Shown here: positions 57,660-64,000 of the stretch, piece after piece
How the letters are laid out: each line of letters starts with the position of its first letter
Numbering within the stretch: the stretch's first letter is position 1
NCBI RefSeq assembly: GCF_019429485.1
Contig: NZ_JAHXZN010000001.1
Span: 1 to 64,000, forward strand
DNA length: 64,000 nt
Reading direction: 5' to 3'
Source of the DNA: Sphingomonas citri
Lineage (GTDB): Bacteria; Pseudomonadota; Alphaproteobacteria; Sphingomonadales; Sphingomonadaceae
Position numbers and translations under genes: made by a program
The notes under the pieces: generated by a model
Databases searched by the model: none
Told to the model about the DNA's origin: nothing
Seen by the model: only the letters and a program-made list of their open reading frames with translations

Positions 57660-59582
57660 ATGAGCGTGAACACCGACGATCCGGCGGTCCGGGCGCAGGC
57701 CCAGTCGGGGCATCACCACGGCAGCGGCGACGGGCTCGCGCGGCTCGCGCTCGGCGCGATCGGCGTGGTGTACGGCGACATCGGCACCAGCCCGCTCTAC
57801 GCGATGAAGGAGGTGTTCGTCGGGCACCATCCGCTCGCGGTCGATCCGCTCCATATCTTCGGCGTGATCAGCCTCGTGTTCTGGTCGCTGATGCTGATCG
57901 TCACGCTCAAATACGTGCTGATCATCCTGCGTGCCGACAACAACGGCGAGGGGGGCAGCCTCGCGCTGCTCGCGCTGATCCAGCGCCGCTCGGGCGCGGG
58001 CAAGCGCTGGGGGCCGAGCCTCGTCATCCTCGGCGTGCTCGCCACCGCTCTGTTCTTCGGCGATTGTATGATCACGCCCGCGATCTCGGTGCTGTCGGCG
58101 GTCGAGGGGCTCGCGACGGTGGAGCAGGGCTTCGACTCGTTCGTGTTACCGATCGCGGTGACGATCCTGATCGCGCTTTTCTATCTCCAGTCGATCGGGA
58201 CGGAGAAGGTGGGGCGGCTGTTCGGGCCGATCATGCTGGTCTATTTCGTGGTTCTCGCGGTCATGGGCGGAATCCACATCGTCGCGCGACCCGATATCTT
58301 CTACGCGCTCAACCCGATGTACGCGGTGCGCTTCGCCGCCAACGACGGGACGCTCGCCTTCCTCGCGCTGGGTTCGGTGGTGCTGGCGGTGACCGGAGCC
58401 GAGGCGCTGTACGCCGACATGGGGCATTTCGGGCGCAAACCGATCTCCTACGCCTGGCTTGGCTTCGTGCTGCCCGCACTGATGATCAACTATCTCGGAC
58501 AGGGCGCGCTGCTGCTGGAGAACCCCGCCGCGGCGGAGAATCCCTTCTTCCTGATGGCGCCGGAGAGCTGGCGTCTGTGGCTGGTGATCCTCGCGACGAT
58601 GGCGACGGTGATCGCGAGCCAGGCGGTGATCACCGGTGCCTATTCGGTGGTGCAGCAGGCGGTGCAGCTCGGGCTGATGCCGCGGATCCGGATCACGCAC
58701 ACCAGCGCGTCGGAGGCGGGCCAGATCTACATCCCCGCCGTGAACTGGGCGCTCATGATCATGGTGCTGCTGTTGGTGTTCGGCTTCGGCGAGTCGTCCA
58801 ACCTGGCCGCGGCCTACGGCATCGCGGTCACGGGGACGATGTTCATCTCGACATGCATGGTCGGCGTGCTGATCCGCCGCGTGTGGCATTGGCCGATCTG
58901 GGCGACCGCGCTGTTCGAGATCACCTTCCTGTCGATCGACGGGCTGTATTTCGCCTCGAACCTGACGAAGGTGCCGGACGGCGGCTGGTTCCCGCTGCTG
59001 GTCGCGGTGATCGTCTTCGTGCTGCTCACCACCTGGTCGCAGGGGCGCAAGCTGATGCTCGAGCGGATGCGCGAGGCGGCGATGCCGATCAAGATCTTCA
59101 TCGACTCCGCCGCCACCTCCGCCACGCGCGTGCCCGGCACCGCGGTGTTCATGACCTCGACGCCCGAGGGCGTGCCGCACGCGCTGCTCCACAATCTCAA
59201 GCACAATCGCGTGCTGCACGAGCGCGTGATCCTGCTGACGGTGCGCGTCACCGACATGCCGTATTTTCCTGAGGAGGACCGCTTCCTCCACGAGGATCTC
59301 GGGCAGGGCTTCCACCGGGTGGTCCTGCGCTACGGCTTCATGGAAGAGCCCGACGTGCCGGCGCACCTGCGCTCCTATGACGGCTGCGGCGCCGAGTTCC
59401 GCATGATGGACACCAGCTTCTTCCTCAGCCGTCAGACGCTGCTCGCCTCGGACCGACCGGGCATGGCGATCTGGCGCGAGAAATTGTTCAGCTGGATGCT
59501 GCGCAACGCCGAGAGCGCGATGGAATTCTTCCGCCTGCCGACCAATCGTGTGGTCGAACTGGGCAGTCAGATCGAGATTTGA
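57660..59582 (+). CDS. kup: low-affinity potassium transporter Kup
   Basis: 640 residues, 12 membrane helices and a cytosolic C-terminal domain of about 180 residues. [24 protein letters not shown] and [17 protein letters not shown] are diagnostic KUP/HAK blocks. It takes up K+ with protons. The start is ATG 57660. Its TGA overlaps the TTG start of the ThpR-like gene. Confidence 0.96.
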   Translation: MSVNTDDPAVRAQAQSGHHHGSGDGLARLALGAIGVVYGDIGTSPLYAMKEVFVGHHPLAVDPLHIFGVISLVFWSLMLIVTLKYVLIILRADNNGEGGSLALLALIQRRSGAGKRWGPSLVILGVLATALFFGDCMITPAISVLSAVEGLATVEQGFDSFVLPIAVTILIALFYLQSIGTEKVGRLFGPIMLVYFVVLAVMGGIHIVARPDIFYALNPMYAVRFAANDGTLAFLALGSVVLAVTGAEALYADMGHFGRKPISYAWLGFVLPALMINYLGQGALLLENPAAAENPFFLMAPESWRLWLVILATMATVIASQAVITGAYSVVQQAVQLGLMPRIRITHTSASEAGQIYIPAVNWALMIMVLLLVFGFGESSNLAAAYGIAVTGTMFISTCMVGVLIRRVWHWPIWATALFEITFLSIDGLYFASNLTKVPDGGWFPLLVAVIVFVLLTTWSQGRKLMLERMREAAMPIKIFIDSAATSATRVPGTAVFMTSTPEGVPHALLHNLKHNRVLHERVILLTVRVTDMPYFPEEDRFLHEDLGQGFHRVVLRYGFMEEPDVPAHLRSYDGCGAEFRMMDTSFFLSRQTLLASDRPGMAIWREKLFSWMLRNAESAMEFFRLPTNRVVELGSQIEI

Positions 59583-60106
59583 GCGAGCCCGTCCCCCCGA
59601 CCCCGGCGCCGATCATCGTCACCGCTCTGTTCGGTGCGGCGGACCAGGCCTTCCTCGACGAGCAGCGCCGCGCCTACTTCCCGCCCGAGCGGAACCAGTT
59701 GGCGGCACACCTGACCATGTTCCACCATCTGCCGCCGAGCGCCGCGGCCGAGCTGCGCCAGCGCTTGGTAGCGGAGACTCGCGGCGTGGCGCCGCCGCGC
59801 GCGCGGCTCGCGGGCGTGGTCTCGCTGGGGCGCGGCGTCGCCTATCGTGTCGAGAGCCCTGAACTGGAGGCGATACGGGCGCGCCTCGCGGATTCGTTTC
59901 GCGGCTCGCTGACGCCGCAGGACCAGGCGGGCTGGCGCGCGCACGTGACGGTGCAGAACAAGGTCGAGCCGAGTGAGGCGCGCGCGCTGCTCGAGCGGCT
60001 CAAGGCGGTGTTCGTCGCGCGACCGGTGACGATCGCTGGGCTGTCGGCTTACTGGTATCGCGGCGGCCCGTGGGAGCCGCTGTCGCGCCACCTGTTCGAC
60101 CGCTGA
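59579..60106 (+). CDS. 2'-5' RNA ligase family protein (ThpR-like)
   Basis: 175 residues of the 2H phosphoesterase superfamily. The paired H-x-T motifs are H44-L-T46 and H122-V-T124. Members act on 2'-5' or cyclic phosphate ends of RNA. TTG start overlapping the kup stop (TTGA). Physiological substrate unknown. Confidence 0.85.
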   Translation: MSEPVPPTPAPIIVTALFGAADQAFLDEQRRAYFPPERNQLAAHLTMFHHLPPSAAAELRQRLVAETRGVAPPRARLAGVVSLGRGVAYRVESPELEAIRARLADSFRGSLTPQDQAGWRAHVTVQNKVEPSEARALLERLKAVFVARPVTIAGLSAYWYRGGPWEPLSRHLFDR

Positions 60107-60222
60107 CGGATAATCGGTTCCCGGGCCTGTGACGGCATGTCGCGCCGCTCTGGTGCCGCTCGGCCGTTGACCTGCGCGGCGATCATCGTCTCTATGGGTT
60201 CCGTATCGCGGAGTTGAGACCG

Positions 60223-60507
60223 ATGCGCGTGATCCTCTTGCTTCCATTGATCGCCGCCGCCATGTTCGGCGCGGCCGAGGCACGCGAGCGGCCGAGCCGA
60301 TTGTCCCGCGAGGAGCAGCAGAGGATCGTCTGTGTCCAGGAGCGCGAGGACGCCGGTGGCGCAGTACCGCGACAGGTCTGCCAGTCCGGACGAGCCTGGG
60401 AGCTCGCGGTGCAGCGCCACCGAGCCGCCGAGGCTGAGCGGCTGGCGGAGTGGCGCTCGCGATCGGCCAAGGCCTTCTATCTCGCCTCGCGTGATACCGC
60501 CCGCTAG
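60223..60507 (+). CDS. secreted hypothetical protein, 94 aa
   Basis: A signal peptide (MRVILLLPLIAAAMFGAAEA, about 1-20) and a short charged mature part with two cysteines (IVCVQE, QVCQSG) that could form a disulfide, followed by an Ala/Arg helix. I recognise no family. ATG 60223 is preceded by CGGAG at nine bases. The 226 bp downstream up to the tRNA hold no gene I can support. Confidence 0.55.
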   Translation: MRVILLLPLIAAAMFGAAEARERPSRLSREEQQRIVCVQEREDAGGAVPRQVCQSGRAWELAVQRHRAAEAERLAEWRSRSAKAFYLASRDTAR

Positions 60508-60733
60508 CACGGGAAGATCCAAGCTCATCGCAGGTCAGTCGAAGGGCGCTGAGCCTGCGCGAACGACCGCGCTGATGCTTACCTTGGCCGAACGCGCCGA
60601 TCACCCGTGAGGTGCAATTATGTGCACGTGACGCCGGAGGTCCGTGCCGTGCGACCGTGCCCGACGGCCAGGAGCGTGATGAAGGTGCCCAGTCTGCTGC
60701 GCGCCTCGCGCGCTGAAGCATCTTGTTGGGCGA

Positions 60734-60810
60734 TGGTAGCGGAGGAGGGACTTGAACCCCCGACACGCGGATTATGATTCCGCTGCTCTAACCAGCTGAG
60801 CTACTCCGCC
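60734..60810 (-). tRNA. tRNA-Met(CAU), elongator type
   Basis: 77 bases on the minus strand with CCA encoded (60736-60734). Acceptor GGCGGAG/CTCCGCT, D-arm GCTC/GAGC, anticodon stem GCGGA/TCCGC with loop ATCATAA (anticodon CAT), T-arm GGGGG/TTCAAGT/CCCTC. The acceptor ends and absence of the initiator CGCGGGG start point to the elongator; tRNA-Ile2 (also CAU) is less likely. Confidence 0.93.
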
Positions 60811-60862
60811 CCAAGGGCATTCGCCGAAGCGAGGGCGCCTCTTAGCAGTGGGCGCGGCGGCG

Positions 60863-62200
60863 TCAAGCGGCAACCGGCACGCCGTATAGATCATGCTCGT
60901 CGGCGTCCTCGACCACGACGCGGACGATGTCACCGGGCGCGAGATGGCCGGCGTCGCGCAATTGCACCTCGCCGTCGATCTCGGGCGCATCCGCCTGCGA
61001 GCGAGCGGTGGCGCCACCGCTCGCCGCGTCGACCGCATCGACGATCACCTCGAGCGTGCGCCCGACCTTGGCGGCGAGCTTGGCCGCCGAGATCGCCGCG
61101 GTCTTCTCCATGATGCGGGCATAGCGCTCCTCCTTCACCGCCTCGGGCACCGGGTCGGGCAGATCGTTCGCCGACGCGCCCGCTACGGGCTCGAAGCGGA
61201 AGGCGCCGACGCGGTCGAGCTGCGCCTCGTCGAGCCAGTCGAGCAGATACTGGAAATCGGCCTCGGTCTCGCCGGGAAAGCCGACCACGAAGGTCGAGCG
61301 GATCGCGATATCGGGGCAGATCTCGCGCCAGGCGCGGATGCGGCCGAGCACCTTGGCGTCGTTGGCCGGCCGCTTCATCCGCCGCAGCACCGCGGGCGCG
61401 GCATGCTGGAACGGTATGTCGAGATAGGGCAGCACCAGACCGTCCGCCATCAGCGGGATCACCTGGTCGACGTGCGGATAGGGATAGACATAGTGGAGCC
61501 GCACCCAGGGCGCGATCCGGCCGAGCTCGCGCGCGAGATCAGTCATGTGCGGGCGCACCTCGCGGTCCTTCCAGCGGCGTGGCTGGTCGCGGATGTCGAT
61601 CCCGTAGGCGGACGTGTCCTGGCTGATCACCAGCAGCTCCCGCGTGCCCGCGGCGACCAGCTTCTCGGCCTCGCGCAGGATCGCGTCCGGGCGGCGGCTG
61701 ACCAGATCGCCGCGCAGCGACGGGATGATGCAGAAGGAGCAGCGGTGGTTGCAGCCCTCCGAGATCTTCAGGTAGCTGTAATGGCGCGGGGTCAGCTTGA
61801 GCCCGGCGTCGGGTATCAGGTCGACATAGGGGCTGATCGCCGCAGGTGCGGCGGCATGGACCGCCTCGACCACCTGTTCATATTCATGCGCGCCGGTGAT
61901 CGCGAGCACGTCGGGGAAGCGCTGGCGGATCGCCTCGGCTTCCTTGCCCATGCAGCCGGTGACGATCACGCGCCCGTTCTCGGCGATCGCCTCGCCGATC
62001 GCCTCGAGGCTCTCCTCCTTGGCGGAGTCGAGGAAGCCGCAGGTGTTGACCAGCACGACATCGGCACCCGCATAGTCGGGCGACATCTGATAGCCGTCGG
62101 CGCGCAGCTGCGTCAGGATCCGCTCGGAATCGACCAGATTCTTCGGACAGCCGAGCGAGACCATGCCGACGCGCGGCGGGGAGGGGAGTAAAGTTGCCAT
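60863..62200 (-). CDS. rimO: ribosomal protein S12 methylthiotransferase RimO
   Basis: 445 residues, radical-SAM enzyme that methylthiolates an Asp of ribosomal protein S12. The N-terminal UPF0004 domain has its three [4Fe-4S] cysteines (C18, C54, C83), and the radical-SAM cluster is C150-x3-C154-x2-C157 ([10 protein letters not shown]). A TRAM domain ends the protein. [16 protein letters not shown] distinguishes RimO from MiaB. ATG 62200 is the family start. Confidence 0.96.
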   Translation of the reverse strand: MATLLPSPPRVGMVSLGCPKNLVDSERILTQLRADGYQMSPDYAGADVVLVNTCGFLDSAKEESLEAIGEAIAENGRVIVTGCMGKEAEAIRQRFPDVLAITGAHEYEQVVEAVHAAAPAAISPYVDLIPDAGLKLTPRHYSYLKISEGCNHRCSFCIIPSLRGDLVSRRPDAILREAEKLVAAGTRELLVISQDTSAYGIDIRDQPRRWKDREVRPHMTDLARELGRIAPWVRLHYVYPYPHVDQVIPLMADGLVLPYLDIPFQHAAPAVLRRMKRPANDAKVLGRIRAWREICPDIAIRSTFVVGFPGETEADFQYLLDWLDEAQLDRVGAFRFEPVAGASANDLPDPVPEAVKEERYARIMEKTAAISAAKLAAKVGRTLEVIVDAVDAASGGATARSQADAPEIDGEVQLRDAGHLAPGDIVRVVVEDADEHDLYGVPVAA

Positions 62201-62294
62201 GAGACGCCGCGCACATAATGCGCGACGGCCCGATTTGCCAGCACCGCTGACGTAGCGATAGGACCGCGCGATGATGGGGCGGGAGACAGACACG

Positions 62295-63389
62295 ATGCTG
62301 GCGATCGGGCTGATGTCGGGCACCTCGCTCGACGGCATCGACGCGGCGCTGATCGAGACCGACGGCGAGCGCGCGGCGCGGCTGGTGGCGTTTCGCGGCG
62401 AGCCCTATTCGGATCAGGCGCGGGCGCAGCTCGCCGCCGCCACCCAGCTGGCGCTCGGCTTCCAGCGCCCGCGCGCGAGCCCGCCGATCGTCGCCGCGGC
62501 CGACCTGATCACGCGCACCCACACACTGGCTGTGCAGAAGCTATTGCGCGACGCCGGGGTGACGGCCGGCGAGGTCGACGCCATCGGCTTCCACGGCCAG
62601 ACCGTGGCGCATCGCCCCGATCGCGGCTGGACGTGGCAGATCGGCGACGGCCAGACGCTCGCCGACGTCACGGGCATCACTACGGTCGGCGACTTCCGCT
62701 CCGCCGATGTCGCCGCGGGGGGGCAGGGCGCGCCGCTGCTGCCGGTCTATCACGCCGCGCGCGCCGCCGCGTTCGGCGACGTGGTCGCGGTGCTCAACCT
62801 GGGCGGTGTCGCCAACATCACCCTGGTGGCGGACGGCGCGCCGCTCGCCGCCTTTGACACCGGCCCCGCCAACGGCCTGATCGACAGCTGGATGGAGCAG
62901 GAGGCGGGCGAGCGCTTCGATCGCGACGGCGCCACCGCCGCGGCCGGCCGGGTCGACGAGAGCGTGCTCGGCGCGATGCTCGACCACCCCTTCTTCGACG
63001 CGCCCTATCCCAAGTCGCTCGATCGCAGCGACTTCACGATCCAGCCCGCGCGCGGTCTGAGCCTGGCCGACGGCGCGGCGACGCTGACCGCCTTCACCGC
63101 GGCGAGCGTCGCGGTGGCGCTGCGGCTGCTGCCGCGCGCGCCGCGACGGCTGCTGGTCGGCGGCGGCGGGCGGCTCAACCCGACGCTGATGCGGATGATC
63201 GCCGAGCAGACCGGCCTCCCGGCCGAGCCGGTCGACGTGCTCGGGTGGAACGGCGACTCGCTCGAGGCGGAGGGCTTCGCCTTCATGGCGGTACGGACAC
63301 TGCGCGGGCTGCCGATCAGCTTCCCCGGCACCACCGGTGCGCCGCGTCCGCTGTGCGGCGGTACCGTGTTCCGGCCAAGACTTCGCTGA
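62295..63389 (+). CDS. anmK: anhydro-N-acetylmuramic acid kinase
   Basis: 364 residues of the ASKHA kinase fold. It opens and phosphorylates anhydro-MurNAc in cell-wall recycling, downstream of AmpG-type import. [22 protein letters not shown] is the N-terminal phosphate loop, with [13 protein letters not shown] and [14 protein letters not shown] as further family blocks. ATG 62295 matches the family start. ATG 62271 with AGGA seven bases before it is a fair alternative and adds eight residues. Confidence 0.94.
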   Translation: MLAIGLMSGTSLDGIDAALIETDGERAARLVAFRGEPYSDQARAQLAAATQLALGFQRPRASPPIVAAADLITRTHTLAVQKLLRDAGVTAGEVDAIGFHGQTVAHRPDRGWTWQIGDGQTLADVTGITTVGDFRSADVAAGGQGAPLLPVYHAARAAAFGDVVAVLNLGGVANITLVADGAPLAAFDTGPANGLIDSWMEQEAGERFDRDGATAAAGRVDESVLGAMLDHPFFDAPYPKSLDRSDFTIQPARGLSLADGAATLTAFTAASVAVALRLLPRAPRRLLVGGGGRLNPTLMRMIAEQTGLPAEPVDVLGWNGDSLEAEGFAFMAVRTLRGLPISFPGTTGAPRPLCGGTVFRPRLR

Positions 63390-63392
63390 GCC

Positions 63393-63815
63393 TCAGCGCG
63401 TGACCGTCACCGTCGCGGGGTGATGCTTGTCGAGGTAGCGCTTGATCCGCTTCACGTTGCGCGTGTTTGAGCGATACATCAGGTCGGCCGCGTCGCCGAT
63501 CAGCGGAACCGCGCCGAGCAAGGTGTCGAAGCCGATCCGCGCGGTCATCCCCATCAGCGCGGCACGACTCATCCCGAGATTGCGCGCCTCCCAGACGATC
63601 CACATCCCCATCGCCGCGGTGATCAGGTCGCCCACCACGGGGACCAGCCCGATGATGGCGTCTAGCCCGACGCGACGATTGATGCCGGGGATGACGAACA
63701 GCCCCTCGAGCAGCTGTTCCATCGCCTCGACGCGGCGACGCACCGAGGCGGGGTCACTGCCGGTCGGCAGCGAGTCGAGCAGCGGCGCGGCCAGCGGGGT
63801 GGGACGAGCGTTCAT
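63393..63815 (-). CDS. DUF4112 protein
   Basis: 140 residues. The DUF4112 pattern runs from LLEGLFVIPGINRRVGLDAIIGLVPVVGDLITAAMGMWIVWEARNLG to DTLLGAVPLIGDAADLMYRSN, giving two hydrophobic hairpins that are likely membrane-associated. Function unknown. ATG 63815 is preferred to an upstream start at 63881. It is convergent with anmK, with a gap of three bases. It starts five bases after the stop of the edge-truncated gene upstream. Confidence 0.85.
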   Translation of the reverse strand: MNARPTPLAAPLLDSLPTGSDPASVRRRVEAMEQLLEGLFVIPGINRRVGLDAIIGLVPVVGDLITAAMGMWIVWEARNLGMSRAALMGMTARIGFDTLLGAVPLIGDAADLMYRSNTRNVKRIKRYLDKHHPATVTVTR

Positions 63816-63820
63816 GGAAC

Positions 63821-64000
63821 TTAGTTGGTGTCGGCGCGCAGCCGGTTCAACGGGTGCCAGGCCCGCGCGTTGGGCTGCCATTGGCGCAGCCGCAGCGCCA
63901 CCAGCGACCAGCGGAACGGTCGCGCCAGTGGGATGAAGGCGACGTCGTCGGTCAGCAGCCGATCGGCGGTGGCACTGGCGCGCGCGCGCGCGTCGAGCGT
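63821..64000 (-). CDS. C-terminal fragment, possible solute-binding protein (5' end beyond window)
   Basis: Only the last 59 codons are in view, with TAA at 63823-63821. DRLLTDDVAFIPLARPFRWSLVALRLRQWQPNARAWHPLNRLRA resembles the C-terminus of family-5 extracellular peptide-binding proteins of ABC transporters, where the mature protein ends with a similar Pro/Arg/Trp block. The assignment is tentative because most of the gene is missing. Confidence 0.5.
   Translation of the reverse strand, partial: TLDARARASATADRLLTDDVAFIPLARPFRWSLVALRLRQWQPNARAWHPLNRLRADTN

Noticed and set aside
60524..60536. CTCATCGCAGGTC shared with position about 14875
   Set aside because: A single 13-base match between two gaps without other similarity; treated as chance.

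Overview
The window is a high-GC chromosomal segment from an alphaproteobacterium, most likely a member of the Sphingomonadales (Sphingomonas-like). The evidence is the gene order pyrF-trpF-trpB-trpA-accD-folC, the run rpsB-tsf-pyrH-frr-uppS-cdsA-dxr-rseP-bamA-skp-fabZ-rpmE without any lpx gene, a GDSL hydrolase with the PEP-CTERM tail typical of sphingomonads, several PilZ proteins, and stress-promoter motifs of the alphaproteobacterial EcfG type. Most of the window is ordinary core genome with short overlaps (ATGA, GTGA, TGATG) between operon neighbours.

Layout. 1-4.2 kb: an edge-truncated pseudouridine synthase, a single-domain response regulator and an AmpG-like permease. 4.2-10.5 kb (minus strand): folate, fatty acid, tryptophan and pyrimidine genes ending in a LapA-type membrane protein. 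10.8-14.8 kb: patatin-like lipase, EEP-family hydrolase, an orphan FliL-like protein and a 64-residue small protein. 15-24 kb: an SOS-box-linked 30-residue membrane microprotein, two PilZ proteins, a ClC antiporter, AlkB, two oxidoreductases, a DUF485/ActP acetate uptake pair and an exosortase-substrate esterase. 24.5-26.2 kb: a tRNA-Thr(UGU) gene cut in its anticodon loop by a 1,575-bp low-GC insertion. That insertion carries its own complete tRNA-Thr(UGU) and one membrane protein, but no integrase. 26.2-36 kb: DUF429-like protein, serine hydrolase, RarA, PadR regulator with DUF2218, a glycosyltransferase, a Kef-type antiporter and isocitrate dehydrogenase. 36-50.4 kb: phosphatidylserine/phosphatidylethanolamine synthesis, then the translation/isoprenoid/outer-membrane biogenesis cluster. 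50.5-64 kb: NfeD/stomatin pair, guaB, an rRNA methyltransferase, a partial cytochrome c maturation operon (ccmC-D-E plus a TPR protein, without ccmF-G-H), DUF3072, Kup, tRNA-Met, RimO, AnmK, DUF4112 and an edge-truncated protein.

Four things stand out. First, the split tRNA with its carried replacement. Second, GTTC-N7-GTTC (alphaproteobacterial LexA-type) boxes in front of a 30-residue membrane microprotein and near a second small membrane protein. Third, three GGAAC-N16-GGTT (EcfG-like) promoters, each in front of a short uncharacterised gene. Fourth, eight dispersed intergenic palindromic elements of about 91-100 bp (REP/BIME-like), all sitting between genes. All functional calls come from reading translated sequences and motifs by eye; no database search was run.
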